Part shown: positions 35,829-45,576 of the stretch, piece after piece | How the letters are laid out: every line of letters begins with the position of its first letter | Position numbering within the stretch: position 1 is the first letter of the stretch | NCBI GenBank assembly: GCA_963795335.1 | Contig: CAWCHI010000004.1 | Location: 62,001-126,000, forward strand | Direction: 5' to 3' | DNA length: 64,000 bases | From: Trebonia sp963795335 | GTDB taxonomy: Bacteria > Actinomycetota > Actinomycetes > Streptosporangiales > Streptosporangiaceae | Notes under the pieces: generated by a model | Told to the model about the DNA's origin: nothing | Database searches by the model: none | What the model saw: only the letters and a program-made list of their open reading frames with translations | Translations under genes and position numbers: made by a program

Positions 35829-36106
35829 CAAATCTCACCGGTAACACTGCTCACTCTAACTGACAGTAATAACGGTCAAATAGGTATAAAATAGTGCATA
35901 ATGGACAAGGGTCGCATGTCGGACCGAGTGTGGGTGCGGGGCACGCGCAGGCACGAATGCCGGGCGACTGGGGCGGGGTGGCCCAGGGGGCGGGGTGGCC
36001 CCGGGGGCGGGTGGCCCCGGGGGGCGACCGGCGGGCGGAGGCCAGGCGGCAGGGCCGCAGGCCAGGCGGCGAGCCGGAGGACGGGAGGCCGGGTGGCGGA
36101 GGGCCG

Positions 36107-36268
36107 GCAGGCCAGGCGGCAGGGCCGCAGGCCAGGCGGCAGGGCCGTAGGCCGGGCGGCAGGGCTGCAGGCCGGGCGGCAGGGCCGCAGGCCAGGCGGC
36201 AGGGCCGCAGGCCAGGCGGCAGGGCCGCAGGCCAGGCGGCAGGGCCGCAGGCCAGGCGGCAGGGCCTC
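36107..36268. repeat. 20-bp minisatellite, about 8 copies
   Basis: Unit CAGGGCCGCAGGCCAGGCGG in tandem; the last four copies are identical and the early ones carry point changes. Further decayed copies extend left to about 36035. Probably variable in number between strains. Confidence 0.9.
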
Positions 36269-36574
36269 TGGGCGGGCGTCCCGGCTGGCGAGCCGGGTGA
36301 CGGGAGCCGGGTGACGGGAGTCCCGGGTGGCGGAGCCGGGTGGCGGGCGCCGGTAGGCGGGCGTCCCGGCTGGCAGCCGGGCGGCGGGGCCTGTGGGCAG
36401 GAGTCGGGCGATGGGAGCCGGGTACCGGACAGCCTTGGTGGAGGCGGACCAGTGGCGGACGGCTGGGCGCAGCCGAGTCGGCGCAAGCGGGGTGGTGCAA
36501 GCGGGCCGGGGCAGGCCGGGGGCTTGCGCCCCGCGCGACCCGGTCGGCCTTGTAAGCGGAACTTTTGTCTAACC

Positions 36575-36627
36575 GGATACTTTTCGGGCTATAACCCATA
36601 TAAATTTCCAGCTTGCCGTAAGTTTCC
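36575..36627. promoter_or_regulatory. 53-bp paired element, copy 2
   Basis: Starts GGATACTTTTCG, has TTTCC at offset 30 and ends CCGTAAGTTTCC, matching copy 1 (30846-30898) at about two thirds of positions with no gap. Same orientation. AT-rich island in GC-rich repeats. Confidence 0.55.
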
Positions 36628-36663
36628 GAACTAAATTTCACAGCTTTATCATCAACCACCCAA

Positions 36664-36811
36664 GCCCCGGCGCGAGGGGCGGGAGGCGGAACGCGAGGGG
36701 CGGGAGGCGGAACGCGAGGGCGGGAGGCGGAACGCGAGGGGCGGGAGGCGGAACGCGAGGGGCGGGAGGCGGAACGCGAGGGGCGGGAGGCGGAACGCGA
36801 GGGGCGGGAGG
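36664..36811. repeat. 21-bp minisatellite, about 7 copies
   Basis: Unit GCGAGGGGCGGGAGGCGGAA plus C in tandem, one copy shortened by one G. It lies just beyond the 3' end of glyA. Confidence 0.9.
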
Positions 36812-36915
36812 AACGAGGGGGCGGGGAGGGAACGGGCGGGGCCGCCCCGGTCGCGGCGAATGCCGACCGGGGCGGGGGCGGCCCTGCCCGCTGCCAGCTG
36901 ACTGCGCTGGGCTGC

Positions 36916-38188
<1,273 letters not shown>

Positions 38189-38303
38189 CGGCTGGGACCT
38201 CCTTGTCTGCACGAGGCTATCAATCGGGGCGGGTACCGCCGGCGGCGGTTTTCCCGGAATGCGGATGGCGGCGGCGCGCCCGGGAACCTGGCAGGATCGC
38301 ACC

Positions 38304-39229
38304 ATGAGCACCACCATCATCCTCGACTGCGACCCCGGCATCGACGACGCGCTGGCGATCGCCTTCGCGGCCGGCTCCCCCGAGATCGAGCTGGCCGGCA
38401 TCACCACCGTGGCGGGCAACGTCGGCCTGGACAAGACAACCGCGAACGCCCTCTCGGTAGCCGCCTTCGTCGGGCTGGACGTGCCGGTGACGCCCGGGTC
38501 GGCGGTGCCGCTGGTGCGGCCTGCGCTCGACGCAGGGCACGTGCACGGCGATTCCGGGCTCGGCGGAGCGGTGCTGGCGCCGTCCGCGCGGGCGGCGGGC
38601 GTGGAGCACGCGACCGACTTCATCATCGACCGCCTGGCGGCCGCGCCGGGCGAGATCACGCTGGTCGCCACCGGGCCGCTGACCAACATCGCGCTGGCGG
38701 TGCGCCGCGAGCCGCGGCTGGTGACCTGGGTCAGGGACTTCGTCATCATGGGCGGGTCGGCGTCGCGGGGCAACATCACCCACGCCGCCGAGTACAACAT
38801 CTGGGCCGACCCGGAGGCGGCGGCGATCGTCTTCGCCGCGGGCTGGACGGTGCGGATGATCGGACTCGACGTCACCCTGCAGGCGCGGGCGACGGCCGGC
38901 GTCCGGCAGCGGATGAGCGCCCTCGGCGCGCTCGGCTCCCAGCTCCTGCTGCCGGCCCTGGCCCAGTACCGGGACTCGGCCGACACCACCGGCGAGCCGC
39001 CGGTGCACGACGTGTGCGCGATCGTGTCGGTCGCCGACCCGTCCGCCTTCGGCTACACGCCCGCCCTGGTCCAGGTGGAGACGCAGGGAAGGCTGACCTC
39101 GGGGATGACGGTGACCGACTTCACCCCCCGGTCGGTCACAACGCGCTGGTTGCGACCGCGATCGACACGGAGCGGTTCTGGGACACGGTGCTCGGCGCCT
39201 ACGGGAAGCTCCCGGTCGCGCAGCGCTAG
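38304..39229 (+). CDS. Inosine-uridine-type nucleoside hydrolase (frameshifted at 3' end)
   Basis: About 308 residues when repaired. The Asp cluster DCDPGIDDALAIAFA binds Ca2+ and the ribose; TTVAGNVGLDKTTAN, TGPLTNIALAVR, FVIMGGSASRGNITHAAEYNIWADPEAA and VHDVCAIVSV follow. A CCCCCC run near 39126 moves the frame; the expected end PVGHNALVATAID to GAYGKLPVAQR is in the neighbouring frame. It splits purine or pyrimidine nucleosides for salvage. Divergent from glyA. Confidence 0.87.
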
Positions 39230-39258
39230 CCGGTAGCCGGTAAGGAGCGGGTAGCGGC

Positions 39259-40070
39259 TCAGGCGCCGGCCCGGCTGGCGTCGACCAGGTGCGGCGACTC
39301 GGCCGCGGCGATGCTCACCTCGTGCGCCTGGACGGCCTGCTCACCGAGCTCGACCAGGTCGCAGTAGCTCCAGTGCTGGGCGGCGACGCCCGGCGCGCGG
39401 AGCCAGGCGGCGGCGGACCGGCACCACACCGTCAGGCCGCTGGCGATGGACAGCACCGCCATGTCGGCGGCGGGGTCGTCGGCGCGCACCAGCCGGCCGT
39501 CGAACCCGCGGGTGCTGAGGTCCTGCTCCAGCTGGGTCATCGCGTCGGCGGCGGTGGCGGGACGAAGGCCGCCGATCCGCGAGGCGGCCACCGGGGCCGG
39601 CAGCGCGAACCAGACCGCCTTGCCCCGCGTCCCGGTGCCGGACAGCCGGGACCTGGTCAGGTGGTGCCCCCAGCGCCCGTCCGACAGCTCGTGCACGACC
39701 TCGAGGCCGCGGCCGCTCATCGCTTCGGCCGGGGCCCGGCAGACGGTCCGGCCAGGCACGTTGCCGCGGACCCAGCCGGGCAGCGGGTCGAAGACCTTGC
39801 ACACCAGCTCCGCCCGCTGGCCGGTGCCGCGCAGGTAGAGCCAGAGCTCGGGGTTGGCGGGGGAAGGAGCTGGCGGTGGCTCGCGTGCAGGGTATTGGCG
39901 GCCAGCTCGCTGACCATCGTGACCCCGTCGTCGACGGTCTCCTCGTCGAGGGCGAGCTCGCCCGCCACTCGCCGGAACAGGCGGCGGGCGAGGGCGGCGC
40001 AGGTTGGGTCGTCCGGCAGGACCCACGCCCTGCAGGCGCGTGTCTCCACGATCCGCAACCCGTCATCCAT
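39259..40070 (-). CDS. RsbW/AbaA-like ATP-binding protein (frameshifted)
   Basis: HATPase_c-type anti-sigma or regulatory ATPase. The N-terminal frame (ATG 40070) has LARRLFRRVAGELALDEETV and the N-box VTMVSELAANTLHASH. After a shift near 39860-39875 the second frame continues LWLYLRGTGQRAELVCKVFD, GRGLEVVHELSDGRWGHHLT and GKAVWFALPAP, then an extra C-terminal region of about 100 residues. Such proteins occur with XRE-DUF5753 and DUF397 partners, as seen 700 bases upstream. Confidence 0.78.
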
Positions 40071-40153
40071 ATCGATGCCTCCGGCCTAGCGACCCCGATG
40101 CCGTGAGCCCCCGGCGGCCAGACCGTCGAGCCTGTCACGCGCTCTCTGAATCG

Positions 40154-40174
40154 GAACGTGTGAAGCACATGTTC
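40154..40174. promoter_or_regulatory. GAAC...GTTC palindrome upstream of the ATPase gene
   Basis: GAACGTGTG-AAG-CACATGTTC: 9-bp arms with one mismatch, 84 bases upstream of the ATPase start. Candidate operator for a regulator of the XRE-DUF5753 type. Confidence 0.45.
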
Positions 40175-40294
40175 TGAGTCAAGCGCGTCCCATCACAGTA
40201 CCCCCCGGGGCACTGATAAGGAAGCGAAACCACCGTCGCCGCCAAGCACTTGCGTCGCCCTATTACGGGCAAAATATGACAAGTACGCACTGCC

Positions 40295-40334
40295 ATAAGA
40301 ATAGAGCCGTAGAAATACCTACGAACATTCTTAT
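40295..40334. promoter_or_regulatory. Nested hairpin
   Basis: Outer arms ATAAGAAT / ATTCTTAT enclose an inner GTAG-AAATAC-CTAC hairpin. AT-rich, no T-run. Confidence 0.4.
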
Positions 40335-40516
40335 CCGATAACTACGGAGTCACTATGCAGCACGCGCGGCCTCGTAGAATGGTTGCCGTCGTTTCACACG
40401 CACGATGATCATATTGCGTCACGCAACTGTTCCCGTGCTTTCCCCAGGGCTCGCACGGCGCAGGGTGCGGTGGAGACGGTAACGACGAGGGCTCACTGAG
40501 ACAGGGCTCATAAAAA

Positions 40517-40556
40517 CACGAGGGTCCCCCGGGGTGCCTCCCGGGGGACTCTCGTG
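40517..40556 (-). terminator. Rho-independent terminator
   Basis: 17-bp arms with one mismatch (40517-40533 and 40540-40556), loop of six, followed on the minus strand by TTTTTA. It closes the XRE-DUF397 operon. Confidence 0.9.
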
Positions 40557-40584
40557 CCGTGCGTTACGACAGCCGGCCGCATGC

Positions 40585-40784
40585 CTAGATGTCGTAGCGC
40601 CCCCCCTGCACGTCTACCAGGAACCTGGCGAACGCGGCCCGGTCAACGACGTGGGCCCCGTTCTCCGGGCGCTTGCTGTCTCGTACTGCGGTGACTCCAG
40701 GCAGGTTGGTGGCGATCTCAACGCAGCCCCCGTTGAGCGCGCTCAGGTGGCCTTGCGCCAGACTGCTTGAGACAGGTCAATCAC
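40585..40784 (-). CDS. DUF397 protein (frameshifted)
   Basis: Small DUF397 protein from GTG 40784. The first 13 codons read VIDLSQAVWRKAT, then a stop; with one base restored at about 40743 the frame continues ALNGGCVEIATNLPGVTAVRDSKRP and AFARFLVDVQGGRYDI, the full DUF397 pattern (W-RK-S, CVEVA, AVRDSK, F). Cotranscribed with the XRE gene five bases upstream and closed by the terminator. Family members work with XRE-DUF5753 regulators in WhiJ-type developmental switches. Confidence 0.8.
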
Positions 40785-40789
40785 TTGCG

Positions 40790-41643
40790 TTACTCCATTC
40801 TCTTGGCGAGTGTTTCGAGGTACACGGTGGTGTCCTCGGGTTCGAGCGCCGCGTCGCACGCGCGCTCGAACGACTGGATGATAACCGTGCACGCCTCGGG
40901 CGCGCTCACCTCTTCGACGGAGTAGTCGGTCTCCACGAACACGATGGGCGGCTCGTCGTCGGGGAAGCCGAGGATGTTGACCATGGAGAAGAGCCCGGTC
41001 GGCGGCCCGTCGTCGAAGCGCTGGATGCGCAGGTCGATGTTGCGCCGCTTGCTCATCTCGGCCAGGTGCTCGATCTGCTCCCTGCGGTCGCTGTGCATCC
41101 CCCACCGGTAGCGCAGCGAGGCCTCGGTGATCACCACGGACAGCCGCGGCGCGGTACCGTCGGTGCGGTCCAGGATCTCCTGCCTGCGCAGCCGCGCCTT
41201 GGCGGCCTTGCGGCGCCAGACCGGCGGCCGCGCGCTGGACTTGAACTGGGACTCCATGTAGGCCGGCGTCTGCAGCAGGCCGGGCACGACGAGCGGCATG
41301 TAGACCTGGATGGTGGTCGGCGTCGTTCTCGTAGCCGGGGAACTCGTTGTCGAAGATCTCGCCGTACTCCCGCCACCAGGGGCGGACCCGGCAGCTGACC
41401 GCGAGGTCCTCGATCTCGTCCCGGGCCGCGCCCTCGACCTCGTAGATGCGGATGAGGTCGCGGATGTCGCTCATCTCCGGCCGCTTCCACTGATTGGCCT
41501 CGAACCGGCCCACTTTGCCGCGGCCCCAGTTAAGGATGTCGCAGACATGGTTGGCGGTATAGCCGGTGGTCGACCCGAAGCTCAGCTAGGCGCCGGGACA
41601 GGCGCCGTTTCGCGACCGTCGCGCCGTAGGCGTCATCGCTCAT
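40790..41643 (-). CDS. XRE-family regulator with DUF5753 (two frameshifts)
   Basis: Start ATG 41643 after GGGAGGG. The N-terminus MSDDAYGATVAKRRLSRRLA is followed, after a shift near 41570-41585, by the HTH GYTANHVCDILNWGRGKVGRFE and MSDIRDLIRIYEV. A second shift near 41310 leads into the DUF5753 effector domain: MPLVVPGLLQTPAYME, VVITEASLRYRWG, IDLRIQRFDDG, IVFVETDYSVEE. The pieces make one normal protein of about 284 residues. It binds DNA and probably answers to its DUF397 partner. Confidence 0.8.
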
Positions 41644-41905
41644 CGTGCCCTCCCTTCGACAATTGCGCCGACATCTGGCCGAATGACCGTTATATCCGGG
41701 TGTGGCGCAGCTGGCGCGTGCTCCGGAAACTTGCGGCTCTCGTACATGAGCTTAGCCAAATTGCGATTCACAAATCAAGCGCTTTCAGGGGAGAACCGAA
41801 GGAATTTGCGCAGATCAGACGGCCTGCGGCGAACCGCACAGCCCGGAGCGGCTCCGGGGCGAAGCGCACGTTCCGGCGCGTACCGGGACCACCTGGACGA
41901 CCCGC

Positions 41906-42178
41906 TCAGCTGCCGCGCTGGCGGGTCCCGCGAATCAGGTCGGCCGCGTGATCGAACTCGCCGTTCCTGGCGCCGTCGAGGAAGCACTCCCATTCGTTCC
42001 GGTCGAAGACCAGGATGCGCGCCTCCGGGTCGCCGGCCACCCGCATCAGCACCCAGTCGCCCCGGGACCACCGCGCGCTGAGCGGCAAGGCGACTTCGAT
42101 CGAGCCGTCCGCCTCACCGGACCGCTCCCAGGACAGCTGGTCGGGGTCGAGGCCAAGGTCTGTCGGTGTCGGCTTGAT
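41906..42178 (-). CDS. Second DUF397-like protein, unusual start
   Basis: About 90 residues. The C-terminal DUF397 hallmarks are visible: DWVLMRVAGDPEARILVFDRNEWECFLDGARNGEFD. The N-terminal part (LSWERSGEADGSIEVALPLSARW) fits the family loosely. No ATG, GTG or TTG lies near; an AGGGAGG ribosome site stands four bases before an ATC codon at 42178, so either ATC is used or ATG has been changed. It follows the DUF574 methyltransferase by 32 bases and probably shares its mRNA. Confidence 0.65.
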   Translation of the reverse strand: MKPTPTDLGLDPDQLSWERSGEADGSIEVALPLSARWSRGDWVLMRVAGDPEARILVFDRNEWECFLDGARNGEFDHAADLIRGTRQRGS

Positions 42179-42210
42179 GGCGTCCTCCCTGATGAGCTTC
42201 CGGCCCGTGC

Positions 42211-43056
42211 TCAGCGGTCCGGCGCGGCCGGGCACGGCTTCCTGGCGACGGCACAGTACAGCCAGCGGGAGCCGTCGCTGTCGGCGAGTTGCACGTCTTC
42301 CGCCCCCCACAGGCCGCTGTAGGTGAGCTCGGACGGGGCGCCCTCGTAGGGCGGGACCACCTCGAGCCCGTCGAAGAAGCGCGCCACCTGCTCCCGCGAG
42401 CGGAAGTGCATCTGCTCGGTCGCCTTGTCGAACACCTGCCGGAACCCGTCGACCGCGACCGGCGGCTTGGCGTCGTCGGTCAGGTGGGACACGGTCAGGA
42501 AGCTACCGGGCGCCATCGCCTCGACGTAGCGCGCCACCAGGCTCCACGGGTCGGCCGAGTCCGCCACGAACATCAGCACGGCCGTCATCAGCAGGCCGGT
42601 CGGCTGAGCAGGGTCGATCAGCGCGCGCACCGACGGGTGGCCGAGGATCGTGCCGGGCTCGCGCAGGTCCGCGCAGAGCACGCTGACCTGCCCGTTCTGG
42701 CCGAGGATGCCCTTGCTGTGCAGCTCCACCATCGGGTCGTTGTCCACGTACACCACCCGCGCGTCGGGGTGAATCTTGGTCACGACCTCGTGCGTGTTGC
42801 CGACCGTCGGCAGGCCCGAGCCGATGTCGAGGAACTGCTTGACCCCCTGGTGGGCGATCCAGGCCGCCGCCCGCTGGTGGAAGCCGCGGTTGGACCAGGC
42901 GCAGTCCCTGATCTCCGGCACCACCGACAAGATACGCTGAGCGGCCGCCTCGTCGACATCGAAGTGATGGTGGCCGCGCAGCATGTAGTCGTAGATCCGC
43001 GCCGGTGAGGGTCTCGTTACAGCAGGATCCTCGGGCTGGCGCAGGGCCTTGGTCAT
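42211..43056 (-). CDS. DUF574 (Methyltransf_19) SAM-dependent methyltransferase
   Basis: 281 residues of the actinobacterial SCO-type methyltransferase family: RPSPARIYDYMLRGHHHFDVD at the N-terminus, SAM-binding FLDIGSGLPTVGNTHEV, VVYVDNDPMV, ALIDPAQPTGLLMTAVLMFV. Substrate unknown. Start ATG 43056, seven bases after GGAGG. These genes often stand with DUF397 and XRE-DUF5753 genes, as here. Confidence 0.9.
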   Translation of the reverse strand: MTKALRQPEDPAVTRPSPARIYDYMLRGHHHFDVDEAAAQRILSVVPEIRDCAWSNRGFHQRAAAWIAHQGVKQFLDIGSGLPTVGNTHEVVTKIHPDARVVYVDNDPMVELHSKGILGQNGQVSVLCADLREPGTILGHPSVRALIDPAQPTGLLMTAVLMFVADSADPWSLVARYVEAMAPGSFLTVSHLTDDAKPPVAVDGFRQVFDKATEQMHFRSREQVARFFDGLEVVPPYEGAPSELTYSGLWGAEDVQLADSDGSRWLYCAVARKPCPAAPDR

Positions 43057-43221
43057 CAAGGGCCTCCGGGAGCTCGCTGGGGGTATGCGAAGAGTCTTAC
43101 ACGCAGGTCAGCGCACAAGGAACGGGACGGCGGAAAGATCCGCAGTTCTACCTATCAGACCCGCAACCCGGTGTGGCCTACCCTGGCAGGCCTAATGCCG
43201 TTCCTTCACCGGGTACGCTAC

Positions 43222-43247
43222 CGCTCCGCGCCCGCGGGCGCGGAGCG
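43222..43247 (-). terminator. 12-bp palindromic hairpin
   Basis: CGCTCCGCGCCC-GC-GGGCGCGGAGCG, 49 bases after the VOC gene stop on the minus strand. Probable terminator of the VOC-Ohr transcript. Confidence 0.65.
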
Positions 43248-43295
43248 ATGCGGAGATACCGGGCGCCCCGGGCCGGACCCGGGCAAAGCGGCGGC

Positions 43296-43790
43296 CTACA
43301 GAACCTTGGTGCCGTACATCTCGCCGAGGGGCTCGGCCAGCAGTTCGAGGCGGACGCCGTCGGGGTCCTTGAAGTAGAGCGAGGTCCCGCTGTCGACCTG
43401 GTAGTCCACGCCGGCCGCACCCAGCCGGTCCCGCAGGTAGTCCCACTTCTCCTTGGTCACCGAGATGGCGATGTGGTTGACGTTGCCGATGGTCTCCCGG
43501 TACGGCTCCAGGTCGAGGCCGGGAAAGTCGAAGAACGCCAGCAGGTTCCCGTGGCCGACGTCGAAGAAGAAGTGGGTCGATCCCTTGTAGTCCCGGTTGC
43601 CGAACAACTCGGTCAGCGGGAACTCGAGGATGCCCTGGTAGAACTTGATCGTCTGCTCGACGTCGGAGCAGATCAGCGCCGCGTGGTGGATGCCGCGGGC
43701 GGAGGTCGCCGGGCGGCCGGGGGTGATGTAGGCCTCGGCCAGGCGAGCGCGCTCGGCCTTGATCGCGTCGAGTTCCCCGTCGGTCGTCAC
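43296..43790 (-). CDS. VOC-superfamily (glyoxalase-like) protein
   Basis: 164 residues from GTG 43790, which overlaps the ohr stop (GTGA). Two beta-alpha-beta-beta-beta modules: GIHHAALICSDVEQTIKFYQ and STHFFFDVGHGNLLAFFDFP; then VNHIAISV and FKDPDGVRLELL. Metal ligands are His in GIHHAAL and VNHIAI and Glu in RLELL. Likely an aromatic-ring dioxygenase or lyase-type enzyme. Coupling to the peroxide gene suggests a stress role. Confidence 0.85.
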   Translation of the reverse strand: MTTDGELDAIKAERARLAEAYITPGRPATSARGIHHAALICSDVEQTIKFYQGILEFPLTELFGNRDYKGSTHFFFDVGHGNLLAFFDFPGLDLEPYRETIGNVNHIAISVTKEKWDYLRDRLGAAGVDYQVDSGTSLYFKDPDGVRLELLAEPLGEMYGTKVL

Positions 43791-44207
43791 AGGACCCGCA
43801 GCTCGACTGCGATGTTGCCGCGGGTCGCGCGCGAGTACGGGCATACCTGGTGGGCTGCCTCGGCCCACTCGCGCACCTTCTCCCGCTCGGTCCCCGGCAC
43901 GTGGATGACGAGCGTGACGGCGAGGCCGAAGGCGCCGTCCTCGGGGCCGATGCCGACCTCCGCGGTGACCGTGGAGTCGCCGAGCGGCGTGTGCTCGCGC
44001 CCCGCGACCACGCGCAGCGCGCTGTGGAAGCAGGCGGCGTAGCCCGCCGCGAACAACTGCTCGGGGTTGGCGCCCGCGCCGCTGCCCCCCATCGCCTGCG
44101 GGATGGCCAGGTCGAGGTCGACCCGGCCGTCGGAGCTGGTCGACGTGGCCATCCCGGCCGTCCCCCGTCGAGGTCGCCTCGGCGGTGTAAAGCACCTTTT
44201 CTGGCAT
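43787..44207 (-). CDS. ohr: Organic hydroperoxide resistance protein (Ohr/OsmC family, frameshifted)
   Basis: About 140 residues. The start ATG 44207 opens MPEKVLYTAEATSTG; a shift near 44155-44170 (GGGGG run) leads to DGRVDLDLAIPQAMGG, TNPEQ-like GANPEQLFAAGYAACFHSAL with the peroxidatic Cys, and AHQVCPYSRATRGNI with the second Cys. This thiol peroxidase reduces organic hydroperoxides. Coupled to the VOC gene downstream. No MarR-type OhrR gene is adjacent. Confidence 0.88.
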
Positions 44208-44265
44208 ACCGGTAACCCTATCGTGGCGAGTTCGCGAGCAGGTTCGGTGTCTGGCCCGCGACCGC

Positions 44266-45576
44266 TTAGCGCCCCGGCCGGGTCCGTGCGAGCGGATCGT
44301 GACGGGGGCGCCGAGGATCTCCGCGACCGCGTCCGGCCAGTCCTCGGCGGCCACCGGGCCGGCCGGGTCGTAGACCGGGCGGGCGGTGCAGCAGCGTGTC
44401 CGTCAGCGCCTGCTGCCACGCGAGGTCGCGCGGCGGCCCCGGCTCGATCGCGGTGATGACCCGGCCGCCGGCCCGGTAGCCGCGCCCGAGCCGGAGCTTG
44501 CCCCCCAGGCGGCGGGCCGTGTCGAGATGCGTGAGGGCGACCGCGTCGACGCCGCCGGCCACCCGGGCGGCGTAGCCGAGCGCGACCGCGTCCAGGTGAC
44601 CGGCCCGGAACGGGCCCTGCCAGCGGCCGTCGGCGTTGTGCGGCTCGGTGACACCCAGGCCCGGATCCTCGGTCGGGAACGGGCCCGGACCGTGCCTGGT
44701 CTGGTAGGTCCGGGTGACCCCGAGCCGGGTCGCGGTGCCCGCGGCGCCGCTCTCGGCCAGCAGCGTCTCCGCGTTCTCGAAGGTGGTCGTGGACCAGGTG
44801 GTGTAGGGGTGAAAGCCGCGCCATTCGTCGAGCAGGACACCCTGGGCCCCCTCGAAGACGACCGGGCCCGCGCGCAGCAGCCCGGCCAGGTAGCCGTCGC
44901 CGGCGAGGGTAAGCCGGGCGCCGACGGCACCGAAGACGGCGGCGACATCGGCCGGCGCCGGCGCGCCGCCGCCCGTGCCGCCGTCCGCTCCGCCACCGGT
45001 GCCGGGCGGCGTGAGGCGGTCGCGGAGCAGGGTGAGCTTGCGCAGCAGGGTGCGCGGCGCGGTGAGGTCACCCGCCCGGGGCGCGTCGGCCGGGTAGGCG
45101 AGGGCGTAGCGGGCCGTCTCGCCGATGCCCATCCCGCACGATCCGTGCCGGGCCGCCCCGCGCGCTCGCTCCCGGGCCCGGCCCCGGGCCCGGTGGTAGG
45201 GCGTGCTGAGCAGCGCCGCCCGGTCCACCGTGACCAGGCCGAACGGGTCGGCGACGCCGAGGCACCGCAGCCGCTCGGCCTCGGCGACCAGGGCGAGCGG
45301 GTCGACCAGCATGAACCGGGACAGGAAGGTCGCCGTCCCGGGGGTGAAGGTGCCCGCGCCGAACTGGGCGAACGGGTGCACCCGACCGGACGGCGCGAGC
45401 ACGTGGTGGGCCGCCTGGGCGCCGCCGTTAAACCGGACCACGGCCCGGACCGGCCGGCCGTCGCGCGCCCGCGACGCGCACAGCCAGTCCACGATCGTGC
45501 CCTTGCCGGCGTCGCCGTAGCCCAGGTCGACCACGATCACCGCGCGCTCGCCGTCCGGGATCACCGGGCCGTTCAC
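44266..45576 (-). CDS. Adenylosuccinate-synthetase-like enzyme (divergent PurA paralogue)
   Basis: Overall PurA fold with altered motifs. The N-terminal GTP/IMP loop reads VVDLGYGDAGKGTIVDWL (canonical GDEGKGK), keeping the catalytic Asp and Lys. RFNGGAQAAHHV replaces GGxNAGHT, keeping the catalytic His. SCGMGIGETARY replaces GTTGRGIGPAY. FEGAQGVLLDEWRGFHPYTTW and TRHGPGPFPTED follow. So it is probably a nucleotide ligase or transferase on a related substrate, not housekeeping PurA. Near 44380 one base changes the frame of the last 35 codons (VYDPAGPVAAEDWPDAVAEILGA is in the next frame), so the stop is uncertain. GTG start overlaps the vWA stop (GTGA). Confidence 0.75.
   Translation of the reverse strand: MNGPVIPDGERAVIVVDLGYGDAGKGTIVDWLCASRARDGRPVRAVVRFNGGAQAAHHVLAPSGRVHPFAQFGAGTFTPGTATFLSRFMLVDPLALVAEAERLRCLGVADPFGLVTVDRAALLSTPYHRARGRARERARGAARHGSCGMGIGETARYALAYPADAPRAGDLTAPRTLLRKLTLLRDRLTPPGTGGGADGGTGGGAPAPADVAAVFGAVGARLTLAGDGYLAGLLRAGPVVFEGAQGVLLDEWRGFHPYTTWSTTTFENAETLLAESGAAGTATRLGVTRTYQTRHGPGPFPTEDPGLGVTEPHNADGRWQGPFRAGHLDAVALGYAARVAGGVDAVALTHLDTARRLGGKLRLGRGYRAGGRVITAIEPGPPRDLAWQQALTDTLLHRPPGLRPGRPGGRRGLAGRGRGDPRRPRHDPLARTRPGR

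Larger units (their letters stand above)
35829..36915. other. Long repeat-rich intergenic region
   Basis: About 1.1 kb between the dnaE2 operon and glyA. It holds an AT-rich strip (35829-35900) with the probable promoter region, two minisatellites and the second 53-bp element (separate entries). Frames reading through the repeats give Pro/Ala/Gly/Arg repeats and are not genes. Confidence 0.7.
40071..40516. other. AT-richer intergenic region, no gene seen
   Basis: 446 bases of unusually AT-rich sequence for this window. It contains an inverted repeat (40154-40174), a nested hairpin (40295-40334) and the terminator of the minus-strand DUF397 operon at its right edge. No frame is protein-like. 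Confidence 0.6.

Noticed and set aside
35856..36659. Pro/Ala/Cys/Leu-repeat protein on the minus strand
   Set aside because: It only translates the 20-bp minisatellite; all frames through the repeat are open and none is protein-like.
44266..45576. PurZ-type (2-aminoadenine, Z-genome) enzyme
   Set aside because: PurZ enzymes replace the catalytic Asp of the first loop; here the Asp is kept (GYGDAGKG) and no phage genes surround it.
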